Positions 34,531-44,595 are shown, counted from the first letter of the stretch. The stretch: 58,808 bases of DNA from an uncultured Oscillospiraceae bacterium (GCA_934597175.1 CAKTQR010000014.1:1-58808), one strand, 5' to 3'. The notes: generated by a model not told the origin, from the letters alone. Numbers and translations: made by a program.

Positions 34531-35082
34531 ATGTCCGATTATATTGAATTTGAAAGCAAGATGAAGAAAACCGCCGAGGTGCTCAAGACCCAGCTTGCAT
34601 CCGTTCGTGCAGGCCGTGCAAACGCAGCGGTCCTCGATCAGATCACCGTCGATTATTACGGAGTGCCCACCCCCATCCAGCAGGTAGCATCCGTTTCTGT
34701 TCCCGACCCCCGCTCTCTGCTGATCCAGCCCTGGGACGCCTCCGTCCTCAAGGGCATCGAGAAGGCAATCCTTGCCTCCGAGCTCGGCATCAACCCGCAG
34801 AACGACGGCAGAGCCATCCGCCTCGTGTTCCCGCAGCTGACCGAGGAGCGCCGCAAGGAGCTTGCAAAGCAGGTCAAGAAGTACGGCGAGGAAGCCAAGG
34901 TCGCAGTGCGCAACATCCGCCGTGATGCTATCGATAAGTTCAAAAAGCAGCAGAAGGCGTCCGAGATAACCGAGGACGATTACAAGACCATCGAGAAGGA
35001 TATTCAGAAGCTCACCGACGACTACATCAAGGAGGTCGAGGGCATAGCCGACAAGAAGGAAAAGGAACTTTTCGAGATCTGA
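34531..35082 (+). CDS. frr: Ribosome recycling factor
   Basis: 183 residues, normal length. SVRAGRANAAVLDQITVDYYG (about 24), LLIQPWD, and RLVFPQLTEERRKELAKQVKKYGEEAKVA-like helices are typical. Splits post-termination ribosomes with EF-G. AGGAGG six bases before the ATG, as expected for a highly expressed gene. Confidence 0.98.
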   Translation: MSDYIEFESKMKKTAEVLKTQLASVRAGRANAAVLDQITVDYYGVPTPIQQVASVSVPDPRSLLIQPWDASVLKGIEKAILASELGINPQNDGRAIRLVFPQLTEERRKELAKQVKKYGEEAKVAVRNIRRDAIDKFKKQQKASEITEDDYKTIEKDIQKLTDDYIKEVEGIADKKEKELFEI

Positions 35083-35083
35083 T

Positions 35084-35827
35084 ATGGCAAACGATAAGAC
35101 TAACAATGCGGCGGGGGAGCAGGCAAAATGCCTTCCCCGCCATATTGCCATCATATTGGATGGCAACGGCCGTTGGGCGAAAAAGCGTGGTATGCCCCGC
35201 AGCGCAGGGCATCTTGCCGGCGCTGAAAATTTCAGAAAGATAGCGACCTACTGTCAGCAGATAGGCATAGAGTATCTGACGGTGTATGCGTTCTCGACGG
35301 AAAACTGGAAGCGTCCCGAGGACGAGGTCGGCGGTATAATGAAGCTTTTGGACAAGTACCTGCACGAGGCCATCCGTGACATGGAGAAAAAGCACATCCG
35401 CATGAAGGTGTTCGGCGACACATCGAGACTGTCGCCCGAGCTTCAGGCGCTTGTCGCCAAGACCGACGAGATAACGCAGCATGTCAAGGGCTTCCAGGCA
35501 AATATATGCCTTAACTACGGCGGCAGAGCCGAGATAGTGCGGGCAGCCGAGCTTTACGCCAAGGATGTCGCCGAGGGCAAAGCCGAGGGCGAGCTCACGG
35601 AGGAGAAGCTGTCAAAGTACATGTACTCGGCGGATATCCCCGACCCGGAGCTCATCATAAGACCCGGCGGAGAGTACCGGCTTTCAAACTTCCTTTTGTG
35701 GCAGTGCGCCTACTCGGAGTTTTATTATACCGACACCCTGTGGCCGGATTTCACGCCCGAGGAGCTTGACAAGGCCATTGCTGCGTTTAACAGCCGTGAC
35801 CGCCGTTTCGGAGGGGTAAAGACATGA
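35084..35827 (+). CDS. uppS: Undecaprenyl diphosphate synthase (isoprenyl transferase)
   Basis: 247 residues. The catalytic Asp is in IILDGNGRWAKKRGMPRSAGH (about 22-42), with LTVYAFSTENWKRP and the C-terminal PDPELIIRPGGEYRLSNFLLWQ signature. Builds the C55 lipid carrier for peptidoglycan. One base separates it from frr. It overlaps dxr by four bases; cdsA, normally between the two, is missing. Confidence 0.97.
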   Translation: MANDKTNNAAGEQAKCLPRHIAIILDGNGRWAKKRGMPRSAGHLAGAENFRKIATYCQQIGIEYLTVYAFSTENWKRPEDEVGGIMKLLDKYLHEAIRDMEKKHIRMKVFGDTSRLSPELQALVAKTDEITQHVKGFQANICLNYGGRAEIVRAAELYAKDVAEGKAEGELTEEKLSKYMYSADIPDPELIIRPGGEYRLSNFLLWQCAYSEFYYTDTLWPDFTPEELDKAIAAFNSRDRRFGGVKT

Positions 35828-36969
35828 CAAAGGCAGTTTCAATTTTGGGCAGCACCGGCTCTATCGGCCGCCAGAGCATTGCGGCGGCGGAGCATCTCGG
35901 CCTGCCCATTGCGGCGCTGACCGCAAACAGAAAAACGGATATGTTAGCCGAGCAGGCACGCCGCTTCAAGCCCGAATTCGTCGCAGTTTACGACGAAAAG
36001 GCGGCAGCGGAGCTTAAAATTTCGCTTGCCGACACCGATATCAGGGTCGGAAGCGGAATGACGGGGCTTATAGAGGCTGCAACGCTCGACGCTGCCGACT
36101 GCGTCGTGACCGCCGTGTCCGGCTCTGTCGGCTTAAAGCCCACGCTGGCAGCTATCGACGCCAAAAAGCGCATTGCCCTTGCAAATAAGGAAACGCTCGT
36201 GTGCGCAGGCGAGATAGTTATGCCAAGAGCGGCGCAAACGGGGGCGGAGATAGTGCCCGTTGACTCCGAGCACTCGGCAATTTTCCAGTGCCTCATGGGC
36301 AGAAAAAAGGGCGAGCTTAAGAAAATTTTGCTCACGGGCTCGGGCGGCCCGTTCAGGGGCAAAAGCCGCTCCGAGCTTGAGAATGTCACGCCCGAGCAGG
36401 CGGTAAAGCACCCCAACTGGAGCATGGGTGCAAAGATATCGGTCGACTCTGCGACGATGATGAACAAGGGACTTGAGTTTATCGAGGCCATGCATCTTTT
36501 CGGCGTAACGCCGGACGATATCCAAGTTGTTGTCCACCCGCAGAGCATCATTCACTCAATGGTCGAGCTCGTCGACGGCACGGTCATTGCCCAGCTCGGC
36601 GTGCCGGACATGGGGCTTCCCATCCAGCTTGCGATGACCTACCCCGAGCGGGTCGACTCGCCGTTTGAGCGCCTTGACTTTGCGGCCATGCGGGATCTTA
36701 CCTTTGAAGCGCCGGACTTTGAGAAAACGCCCTGCTTAAAGCTTGCGATGGACTGCGCAAGGACAGGCGGCACGGCGCCATGCATCATGAGTGCGGCAAA
36801 CGAGGTCGCAGTCTCGATGTTTTTAAACCACCGGCTCGGCTACAATCAGATCTACGATTGTGCTTTGGCGGCGGTCGAGAGCATAGACATAGTAAAAGAC
36901 CCCGATCTTGAGACCATACTGGAGGCCGACAAAGCCGCCAGAGTATTTGTTACGGAGCATTTTTCCTGA
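35824..36969 (+). CDS. dxr: 1-deoxy-D-xylulose 5-phosphate reductoisomerase
   Basis: 381 residues. NADPH site ILGSTGSIGRQS (about 7-18), IALANKETLV, VDSEHSAIFQCL and the metal/substrate region VHPQSIIHSMVELVDG are all present. Second step of the MEP isoprenoid pathway, feeding IspG and UppS of the same operon. ATGA overlap with uppS and one-base overlap with rseP. Confidence 0.97.
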   Translation: MTKAVSILGSTGSIGRQSIAAAEHLGLPIAALTANRKTDMLAEQARRFKPEFVAVYDEKAAAELKISLADTDIRVGSGMTGLIEAATLDAADCVVTAVSGSVGLKPTLAAIDAKKRIALANKETLVCAGEIVMPRAAQTGAEIVPVDSEHSAIFQCLMGRKKGELKKILLTGSGGPFRGKSRSELENVTPEQAVKHPNWSMGAKISVDSATMMNKGLEFIEAMHLFGVTPDDIQVVVHPQSIIHSMVELVDGTVIAQLGVPDMGLPIQLAMTYPERVDSPFERLDFAAMRDLTFEAPDFEKTPCLKLAMDCARTGGTAPCIMSAANEVAVSMFLNHRLGYNQIYDCALAAVESIDIVKDPDLETILEADKAARVFVTEHFS

Positions 36970-38024
36970 TGTATATTATTATCGCAATAATCATATTCGG
37001 CATACTCATCGCCATCCACGAGTTCGGCCACTTCACGGCGGCAAAGCTGTGCGGGGTCAAGGTCGAGGAGTTTGCGATAGGCATGGGCCCTGCGCTTTTC
37101 AAAAAGCAGAAGGGCGAGACGGTGTACGCTCTGCGCATCCTGCCGATAGGCGGCTTTTGCGCCATGGCGGGCGAGGACGAGGAATCCGACGACCCCCGAG
37201 CCTTCACCAATCAGGGCTTTTGGAAGAAGTTCGTCATTCTGTGCGCAGGCTCGTTCATGAACTTAGTCCTCGGCATCGTGCTCATCCTCATCATGTACGC
37301 CGGTGCACAGGCGTTCGTCACGCCGACCATTGACCATTTCATGGACGGCTGCCCGTATGAGGGAGCGGAAGCCATGCAGGCGGGCGATACATTTTACAGC
37401 ATCGACGGTCAGCGCATCTATCTTGTGAGCGATGTGTCGAGCTTCCTCATGCGTGGTGACGGCGTGTACGATATCGTCATGCTGCGTAATGGCGAGAAGG
37501 TCGAGCTCAAGGACTTTGCCCTCACGACCAAGACCTATGCCGAGTATGCAAACGAAGGGCCGAAATACGGCTTTGTTTTCGGCTACACCGAGGCCACCTT
37601 CGGCGCTAAGCTTGAGTACACATGGAACACGACGCTTGAGTTTTCACGCCTTGTCTGGCTGGGGCTCGGTGACCTTGTAAACGGCAAGGTCGGGCTCAAG
37701 GACATGTCAGGCCCCGTAGGCATCGTGGACATGATGAACGAGGTCGGCCAGCAGGCGGAAAGCACCAAGGCAGCCGCCGATAATCTTTTGTACATTTCCG
37801 CATTCATTGCCGTAAACCTCGCTATCATGAACATGCTGCCCATCCCGGCGCTTGACGGCGGCAGGGTGTTTCTCATGATAGTCACGGTCATAATCGAAGC
37901 TGTCAGCCGCAAAAAGCTCGACCCCAAGTACGAGGGCTATATCCACCTCGGCGGCATGGTGCTGCTGCTGGGACTGATGGCGCTTGTCATGTACAACGAT
38001 ATTGCAAAGCTTATAACGGGGTAA
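36969..38024 (+). CDS. rseP: RseP/SpoIVFB-type site-2 zinc metalloprotease
   Basis: 351 residues. The HEFGH zinc motif (about 17-21) lies in the first membrane helix; the third zinc ligand is in NMLPIPALDGGR (about 278-289). One PDZ domain lies between (about 105-200). It cleaves signal-peptide remnants and anti-sigma factors in the membrane. Starts on the last base of dxr. Confidence 0.95.
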   Translation: MYIIIAIIIFGILIAIHEFGHFTAAKLCGVKVEEFAIGMGPALFKKQKGETVYALRILPIGGFCAMAGEDEESDDPRAFTNQGFWKKFVILCAGSFMNLVLGIVLILIMYAGAQAFVTPTIDHFMDGCPYEGAEAMQAGDTFYSIDGQRIYLVSDVSSFLMRGDGVYDIVMLRNGEKVELKDFALTTKTYAEYANEGPKYGFVFGYTEATFGAKLEYTWNTTLEFSRLVWLGLGDLVNGKVGLKDMSGPVGIVDMMNEVGQQAESTKAAADNLLYISAFIAVNLAIMNMLPIPALDGGRVFLMIVTVIIEAVSRKKLDPKYEGYIHLGGMVLLLGLMALVMYNDIAKLITG

Positions 38025-38027
38025 GAC

Positions 38028-39086
38028 ATGGATAAAAGAAACGAAACGAAAAAGATAATTGTCGGCGGCGTGCCCGTCGGCGGAGATGCCGAGGTCACCG
38101 TGCAGTCGATGTGCAACACGAAAACGCACGATGTCGAAGCCACCGTTGCGCAGATAAAGCAGTTTAAAGCCGCCGGCTGCGACATTGTCCGCATCGCCAT
38201 ACCAGATATGGCGGCAGCCGAGGCGGTGTCCGCCATCAAGGAGCAGGTCGATATCCCGCTTGTCGCCGATATCCACTTTGACTACCGCCTTGCGCTCGAA
38301 GCGGCGGCTCGTGGCATCGATAAAATAAGGATAAACCCCGGCAACATCGGCGGTGACGAGAATGTCAAGGCCGTTGCCGAGGCGTGCAGAAAGCGCAATA
38401 TCCCCATCCGCATCGGCGTGAACGCCGGAAGCCTTGAAAAGCGACTTTTGGAAAAATACGGTCACCCTACGCCGGAGGCGATGGTCGAAAGCGCAAGGGG
38501 ACACATTGAACTTTTAAACAGGTTTGATTTTGACGATATCTGCCTTTCGATGAAGGCATCCCGTGTGCCGCTCACCGTGGCGGCGTACCGCCTTGCGTCG
38601 GAGGAATTTAACTACCCCCTGCACCTTGGCGTTACCGAGACCGGCACGGCGTGGAACGGAACTATCCAATCCGCCGTCGGCATCGGAACGCTTTTGTGCG
38701 AGGGCATAGGCAACACCATAAGAGTGTCGCTCACCGCAGACCCCGTCGAGGAGGTCAAGACCGGCATTGCGATACTCAAGGCCGCCGGACTGCGGCAGGG
38801 CATACGGCTCGTTTCGTGCCCCACCTGCGGCAGAACGCAGATAGATCTCATCGGCCTTGCCCACGAGGTCGAAAAGCGCATCGAGGGCATTGACCGCAAC
38901 ATAACCGTCGCCGTCATGGGCTGCGTCGTCAACGGTCCGGGCGAGGCGAGGGAGGCCGATTACGGCATCGCAGGCGGCAAGGACTGCGGCCTGCTTATGC
39001 GGCATGGCGAAGTGCTGGGGACATACCCCTACGATGCACTGTGCGACGCATTGATTGATTTGATTCAGAAAGACACCGAGGTTTAA
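38028..39086 (+). CDS. ispG: 4-hydroxy-3-methylbut-2-enyl diphosphate synthase
   Basis: 352 residues, the compact bacterial form. [4Fe-4S] cysteines are visible in VSCPTCGRTQ (about 263-272) and MGCVVNGPGEA (about 300-310); GVNAGSLEKRLL and HLGVTETGTA are further landmarks. Penultimate MEP-pathway step. Three bases after rseP. Confidence 0.97.
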   Translation: MDKRNETKKIIVGGVPVGGDAEVTVQSMCNTKTHDVEATVAQIKQFKAAGCDIVRIAIPDMAAAEAVSAIKEQVDIPLVADIHFDYRLALEAAARGIDKIRINPGNIGGDENVKAVAEACRKRNIPIRIGVNAGSLEKRLLEKYGHPTPEAMVESARGHIELLNRFDFDDICLSMKASRVPLTVAAYRLASEEFNYPLHLGVTETGTAWNGTIQSAVGIGTLLCEGIGNTIRVSLTADPVEEVKTGIAILKAAGLRQGIRLVSCPTCGRTQIDLIGLAHEVEKRIEGIDRNITVAVMGCVVNGPGEAREADYGIAGGKDCGLLMRHGEVLGTYPYDALCDALIDLIQKDTEV

Positions 39087-39088
39087 GC

Positions 39089-42000
39089 GTGAGCGAACAC
39101 ACTTCATTACTTGAAATTTTTCCGGGGCTTGCGGGCTTAAAAGCAAGCTGCGGCGGACTTGACAGAGCATATGTGACCGATGTTGCGGTCAGCACGGCAG
39201 AGAGCAAAATGAGCATCGCCGCCCACTTCACCCGCCTGCCCGCACCGGCGGAGATAGACGCCTTGTGCGGCAGGATAAGAGCCGACTACGGCCTTAATTT
39301 TGTCGAGCTCAAGCCCGACTATCCCAAGCCCAAAACAGAATACATCCCGCCGAAGAAATCCAACGCTTCCGGCGGCAGCGAGCCAGCGGCGGCAAAGCCG
39401 ACGGGCGATGTCCTCATGGGCAGGAGCATCAAAAAAGCGCCCGTACCCATGTCGGAGCTGACGCTCGATTCGGGCAATGTCGTTGTTGAGGGCGATGTTT
39501 TTGATGTCACCAGCCGCAAGCTTCAAAAGCGCGACGGTGCGGTCCTGTGCTTTGACATTACAGACCTCACGGGTTCAATCCGTGTTTCACGCTACCTGCG
39601 CTCGGAGGATGACCAGTCTATCATAGGCAAAATAAGTGTCGGCGACCACATCATCGTCTCCGGCGTTGTGAACTACAGCCGCTATGACGAGGACATGGTC
39701 ATAGAGCCGAGGCATATCATGAAGGGCAAAAAGCATATTCGCCCGGACGAAGCCGAGGAAAAGCGAGTTGAGCTTCATGTACATACGAGGTTTTCCGCCC
39801 TCGATGCGCTCACCGAGCCTGCCGAGATAGTCAAGCGAGCCGCCTACTGGGGACATCCCGCCATCGCCGTCACCGACCACGGTGTCTGCCAGGCGTTCCC
39901 CGACATGTGGAAGGCGGGCAAGAAGCACGGCGTCAAGATAATTTACGGCGTGGAGTGCTATTTCGTCAACGATGTTGACGGTACGCTCGCCGTGCACGGC
40001 GAAAGCGACCTGCCCATCGACACCGAGATGGTCGCCTTCGATATCGAGACCACCGGCCTTAACGCAGGCTCGGACAGAATGACCGAGATAGGCGCAGTCA
40101 TATTTGCCGGCGGCGAGATAAAGGAAAGCTTCAACACCTTTGTCGACCCCGAGATGCACATTCCTGCTGAGATAACGCAGCTGACTGGCATCACAGACAA
40201 CGATGTAAAGGGTGCTCCCAGCGAGGCGGAGGCCATGCGAGCCTTCCTCGAATTTGCCGGCGACCGCCCCATAGTTGCGCATAACGCCGATTTTGATACC
40301 GGCTTCATGTCGTCGGCTGCCGCCCGCAGCGGCATTGACTTTGAGCCCGTGTATCTTGACACGCTTTCGCTGTCGCACGCACTTTTGCCCGACTTAAAGC
40401 GACACAAGCTCGACATGGTGTCAAACAGGCTGAGCCTGCCGGACTTTAACCATCACAGAGCCTCGGACGATGCGCTCGTCGTTGCCCGCATAATGGGGCG
40501 CTTTCTCCCCATGCTTGCCGAGCAGGGCGCAAAAACGGTGAACGATATAGAGACCGTTTACCGTAAAATCAAGCCCGCCGACCACAGCAAGTCACGCCAC
40601 ATGATACTGCTCGTCAAAAACAAGGTCGGCCTTAAAAACCTGTACGAGCTTGTTTCGCAGTCGTATCTTAAGTATTATCACAAGACCCCGACCGTGCCGA
40701 AAAGCCTGCTCGTTCAGCACAGGGAGGGCATTTTGGTCGGCTCTGCCTGCGGCATGGGCGAACTGTACGGTGCTGTGATGCACGGCGCATCGGATGCGGA
40801 GCTCAGGCGCATCGCCTCATTCTACGATTACCTTGAAATTCAGCCCATCGGCAACAACCACTTCCTTGTCGACAACGGCGTCGTCAGGGACGAGACGGTG
40901 CTTGAGGACTACAACCGCCGCATCATAAAGATAGGCCGTGAGCTCAACAAGCCCGTCATCGCCGCAAGCGATGTGCATTTTCTCGACAAGGAGGACGAGC
41001 AGTACCGCAAGATCTTGCAGGCTGCAAAGAAGTTCTCCGATGCCGACCGTGGCTGCCCGATATTCTTCCGCACGACCGATGAGATGCTGGCGGAGTTTGC
41101 GTACCTCGGCGATGAGCTTGCAAAAGAGGTCGTCATCACAAACCCCAACGCCATCGCCGCTCAGGTCGACGATATAGAGCTCTTGCCCAAGGATCTGTTC
41201 CCGCCGAAGATAGAAAATTCGGCAGAGGACCTAAAGCGCCTTGTCTACGACAAGATGCACTCTATCTACGGCGATAACCCGCCGGAGCTTGTGCAGGAGC
41301 GTGTCGACACGGAGCTTAACACCATCCTCGATCACAGCTACGATGTTATCTATATGAGCGCCCAGAAGCTCGTGCAGAACTCGCTCGAGCACGGCTACCT
41401 CGTCGGCAGCCGAGGCAGCGTCGGCTCGTCTATCGTTGCCTACATGTCCGGCATCACCGAGGTCAACTCCCTGCCGCCGCACTATGTCTGCCCTAAGTGC
41501 AGGCACTCGGAATTTATAACCGACGGCTCATATGGCTGCGGTGCGGACATGCCGCCGAAAAACTGCCCCGAGTGCGGCACACTCATGCGGCAGGACGGCT
41601 TCGATATCCCGTTTGAGACCTTCCTCGGTTTCCCGGGAAATGAAAAGACCCCCGATATCGACCTTAACTTCTCCGGCGAATATCAGGCGCAGGCGCATAA
41701 ATACACCGAGGAGCTTTTCGGCTCTGACCATGTTTTCCGTGCCGGAACGATAGGCACGCTGGCGGAAAAGACCGCCTACGGCTATGTCAAAAAGTATCTC
41801 GAGGAGCGTCAGCTCAAGGTCACAAAGGCGGAGGAAAACCGCCTTGCCAAGGGGCTTGTCGGCGTCAAGCGCACGACAGGTCAGCACCCCGGCGGCCTTG
41901 TCGTCATCCCGCAGGACATGGATGTCACCGATTTCTGCCCCGTGCAGCACCCGGCCGACGACCCCAAGAGTGATATTATAACCACCCATTTTGAATATCA

Positions 42001-43111
42001 CTGCATGGAGGCAAACCTCCTAAAGCTCGACGAGCTCGGTCACGATGACCCGACGATGATCCGCATGCTTGAGGATGCAACGGGCAAAAACGCAAAGGAA
42101 ATTTTGCTGTCCGACCCCGATACCATGAAGATATTCACGACCCCCACCGTGCTGGGGCTTCCGGACGATGACCCCATCATCGGCAAGACCGGCAGCATCG
42201 GCATCCCCGAGTTCGGCACGGGCTTTACCCGCCAGATGCTCGTCGAGACGCAGCCGACGCAGTTTGATACACTCGTCAGGCTTTCCGGCTTCTCCCACGG
42301 CACTGATGTCTGGGCGGGCAATATAAGAGACCTTATCGTAAACGGAATAGCGACAGTTAACGAGACTGTCGGCTGCCGTGACGATATCATGCTCTATCTC
42401 ATCCAAAAGGGCATGGAGCCGTCGCTGGCGTTCAAGACCATGGAGGCGGTGCGTAAGGGTAAGGTCAAGAAAAGCGGCGAGTTCCCCGGCGATGCCGAGG
42501 AACAGATGCATGCTCTGGGCGTTCCCGGCTGGTATATCGAGTCCTGCCGAAAGATAGCCTACCTTTTCCCGAAGGCGCACGCCGTTGCGTATGTCATGAT
42601 GGCGTTCCGCATTGCGTGGTTCAAGGTGCATGAGCCGCTGGCGTTTTACAGTGCGTATTTCTACCGCCGCAGTCAGAAGGACGGCTTTGATGCCGAAATG
42701 ATGACGGGCGGTGCGGATGCTGTTCGGCGCAAGATTAACGAGCTTAAGAAAAAGCCCGATGCCACCGCCAAGGAGGAGGACCTCATGACGACCCTCGAAG
42801 CGGTGTACGAGTTTAACATGCGTGGCTTCGAGTTTGCACCCATCGACCTGTATAAGTCCGATGCCGTGAAGTTCGTCATCACCGACGACGGCAGACTTCT
42901 CCCGCCGTTCGTTGCGATATCCGGTCTCGGCGAGGCTGCGGCACGGGATCTGCAAAACTGCACGAAAAACGGTCAGACCTATATCTCAATCGAGGAGGTC
43001 AGCGCCGCCTGCCCCAAGGTCAGCCAAGCGCATATCGAAGCGCTCAAGCGCCTCGGCGCTCTCGGCGAAATGCCCGAAAGCTCGCAAATAAACCTTTTTG
43101 AAGGCTTCTAA
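39089..43111 (+). CDS. polC: DNA polymerase III subunit alpha, Gram-positive type PolC
   Basis: 1340 residues, somewhat shorter than the 1437 of B. subtilis; the N-terminal domain is short. Order: N-terminal domain (1-120), OB domain (about 130-225), PHP domain with HVHTRFSALDALTEP (about 231), an inserted DnaQ-type exonuclease with AFDIETTG (about 315), the second PHP part, polymerase core with VGSRGSVGSSIVAYMSGITEV and PDIDLNFSGEYQ (about 770-870), and the zinc cysteines CPKC...CPECG (about 800-830). GTG start two bases after ispG. Replicative polymerase with built-in proofreading. Confidence 0.97.
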   Translation: MSEHTSLLEIFPGLAGLKASCGGLDRAYVTDVAVSTAESKMSIAAHFTRLPAPAEIDALCGRIRADYGLNFVELKPDYPKPKTEYIPPKKSNASGGSEPAAAKPTGDVLMGRSIKKAPVPMSELTLDSGNVVVEGDVFDVTSRKLQKRDGAVLCFDITDLTGSIRVSRYLRSEDDQSIIGKISVGDHIIVSGVVNYSRYDEDMVIEPRHIMKGKKHIRPDEAEEKRVELHVHTRFSALDALTEPAEIVKRAAYWGHPAIAVTDHGVCQAFPDMWKAGKKHGVKIIYGVECYFVNDVDGTLAVHGESDLPIDTEMVAFDIETTGLNAGSDRMTEIGAVIFAGGEIKESFNTFVDPEMHIPAEITQLTGITDNDVKGAPSEAEAMRAFLEFAGDRPIVAHNADFDTGFMSSAAARSGIDFEPVYLDTLSLSHALLPDLKRHKLDMVSNRLSLPDFNHHRASDDALVVARIMGRFLPMLAEQGAKTVNDIETVYRKIKPADHSKSRHMILLVKNKVGLKNLYELVSQSYLKYYHKTPTVPKSLLVQHREGILVGSACGMGELYGAVMHGASDAELRRIASFYDYLEIQPIGNNHFLVDNGVVRDETVLEDYNRRIIKIGRELNKPVIAASDVHFLDKEDEQYRKILQAAKKFSDADRGCPIFFRTTDEMLAEFAYLGDELAKEVVITNPNAIAAQVDDIELLPKDLFPPKIENSAEDLKRLVYDKMHSIYGDNPPELVQERVDTELNTILDHSYDVIYMSAQKLVQNSLEHGYLVGSRGSVGSSIVAYMSGITEVNSLPPHYVCPKCRHSEFITDGSYGCGADMPPKNCPECGTLMRQDGFDIPFETFLGFPGNEKTPDIDLNFSGEYQAQAHKYTEELFGSDHVFRAGTIGTLAEKTAYGYVKKYLEERQLKVTKAEENRLAKGLVGVKRTTGQHPGGLVVIPQDMDVTDFCPVQHPADDPKSDIITTHFEYHCMEANLLKLDELGHDDPTMIRMLEDATGKNAKEILLSDPDTMKIFTTPTVLGLPDDDPIIGKTGSIGIPEFGTGFTRQMLVETQPTQFDTLVRLSGFSHGTDVWAGNIRDLIVNGIATVNETVGCRDDIMLYLIQKGMEPSLAFKTMEAVRKGKVKKSGEFPGDAEEQMHALGVPGWYIESCRKIAYLFPKAHAVAYVMMAFRIAWFKVHEPLAFYSAYFYRRSQKDGFDAEMMTGGADAVRRKINELKKKPDATAKEEDLMTTLEAVYEFNMRGFEFAPIDLYKSDAVKFVITDDGRLLPPFVAISGLGEAAARDLQNCTKNGQTYISIEEVSAACPKVSQAHIEALKRLGALGEMPESSQINLFEGF

Positions 43112-43115
43112 AGTC

Positions 43116-43153
43116 AAAAAACTCCACTGTTCGTTTGAACAGTGGAGTTTTTT
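43116..43153. terminator. Bidirectional terminator between polC and the pseudokinase gene
   Basis: ACTCCACTGTTC-GTTT-GAACAGTGGAGT with A6 before and T6 after. Confidence 0.95.
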
Positions 43154-43163
43154 GCTTATCAAA

Positions 43164-44567
43164 TTAACCGTGCTGGCATATGTAGGCGATGTTGCCGCTG
43201 TAGTACATTGCGTAGTCTGCAAGGGGGTCCATGCGGCTGTCGTTGTACTTCCATGTGCCGTCCGGCTGGCGCACGAGCATGACATAGTCCTCGTGAGCGC
43301 CGTCGTAAGCGTCTATCTTCGACGGCTCGCCGCTTGCCCAGTTGTAGTAATCGACCGTCTCGCCGCTTGTCCAAGTAAGCTCGCCCTCGCTGTTGCGATA
43401 GCAGCCTATCCAGACATACTTGACCGATGTGTTCTTGAGCATGTCGCACACATTTTTGTAATCGGCCTCATCCTTGATGGTCACAAGGTGACCGCCCATT
43501 TCTCTGCACTTGGCCTCGGCGGTGTCCCAACCGATATCCTCAACGAGGAGCTCAAGCGTCGGAGCTGCGGTAGGCGTGGGTGTAGGCTCGGGCGTGGGCT
43601 CGGGGGTCGGGGTGACCTCAACAGTCGGCTCTGGCGTCGGCGTGGGCTCGGGCTTTGCCGTTATGCGCTCTGCAAGCGAGACGACGGCGTCCTTTGCGTC
43701 GGTAAAGAGCTTGACCGTTCCGTCGGGGTGCTCGCCTATAACGGCGGAAACGCAGAGGATAACTGTGATTATAAGCAAGGTGCGATTGCGCACCGTGCGT
43801 GAATGACGCATATAGTCCGTGACCTTGACATATTTGTGCCGCTTTCTGCGCTTGGGAGGCTGCTCGGGAGCTTTCTCCTTCGGCTTTTCCGGCTCGGGCG
43901 TGGGCTCAGGCTTAGGCTCGGGCTTCTTCTCGGGCTCAGGCTTTTTTTCTTCGACCACCGGCTCGGCAGTCTTCACGACCGTGGGCGGCAGCCTGTCTAT
44001 CTTCGTCACGGGCTCTTCGCCGCAGTAGGCACGCAGGGCGTTTAAAAGCTCCAGGGAATCGGCAAATCTGTCCTCCTCGGCAAAGCACACCGCTTTTTCG
44101 GCGATGGCTGCAAGCTCCTTGTCATCGGGCTTCGGCAGCACGATCTTTTTGCCGTTCATGCGAGCCCGCAGAGCGTTGGCTCTGACCTCGGGCGTGGGCT
44201 TGTAGTCCGCCATCGGGACAAACGGCACATTGCCGCAGTTAAGGCCGACAAAGAGGATAAGACCGATGGAATAAACATCGGCGCTCTCGCTTTTTCTGCC
44301 GTTCCAGAATATCTCGGGGGCCATGAACTCCAGCTCGTCCTTCGTCCAGCCGTCCTCGCCGGCCTTGTCGGCAGGGCCGACCGTAACGCCGTCGGCGGAG
44401 AAATTTATATTGCCCGGGCGGAAGCCGCCACGGAAGCGGTTTTCGTCGCTTTGAGCCACGGCGATCACGCACAGGCTCTTGACGAGGCTCAGCAGCTCAT
44501 CACGGGTGAGCTTGCCCAGGCCGCTGCCAAGGGCTTTTTCGGGGTCAAATACAGGGTTGTTAGCCAT
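43164..44567 (-). CDS. Membrane pseudokinase-like protein with extracellular C-type lectin domain
   Basis: 467 residues. Residues 1-185 resemble the C-lobe of a Ser/Thr kinase: FRPGNINFSADG in the position of the catalytic loop, an APE motif (83-85), then DVYSIGLILFVGLNCGNVPF like the F-helix. The ATP-binding N-lobe, the HRD aspartate and the DFG motif are missing, so it is very likely catalytically dead. A Pro/Glu/Lys linker (200-240), a basic patch, one membrane helix (262-279), and a second Pro-Thr-Glu linker (304-336) lead to a C-type-lectin-like domain (345-466) with GGHLVTI, YVWIGCYR, NWASGEP, EDYVML and AYICQ. GGAGGT precedes the ATG. Single gene with its own promoter. Probably a surface sensor or adhesin with a cytoplasmic scaffold domain. 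Confidence 0.75.
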   Translation of the reverse strand: MANNPVFDPEKALGSGLGKLTRDELLSLVKSLCVIAVAQSDENRFRGGFRPGNINFSADGVTVGPADKAGEDGWTKDELEFMAPEIFWNGRKSESADVYSIGLILFVGLNCGNVPFVPMADYKPTPEVRANALRARMNGKKIVLPKPDDKELAAIAEKAVCFAEEDRFADSLELLNALRAYCGEEPVTKIDRLPPTVVKTAEPVVEEKKPEPEKKPEPKPEPTPEPEKPKEKAPEQPPKRRKRHKYVKVTDYMRHSRTVRNRTLLIITVILCVSAVIGEHPDGTVKLFTDAKDAVVSLAERITAKPEPTPTPEPTVEVTPTPEPTPEPTPTPTAAPTLELLVEDIGWDTAEAKCREMGGHLVTIKDEADYKNVCDMLKNTSVKYVWIGCYRNSEGELTWTSGETVDYYNWASGEPSKIDAYDGAHEDYVMLVRQPDGTWKYNDSRMDPLADYAMYYSGNIAYICQHG

Positions 44568-44595
44568 GTTTTTACCTCCAGCATTTGATGTTAAC

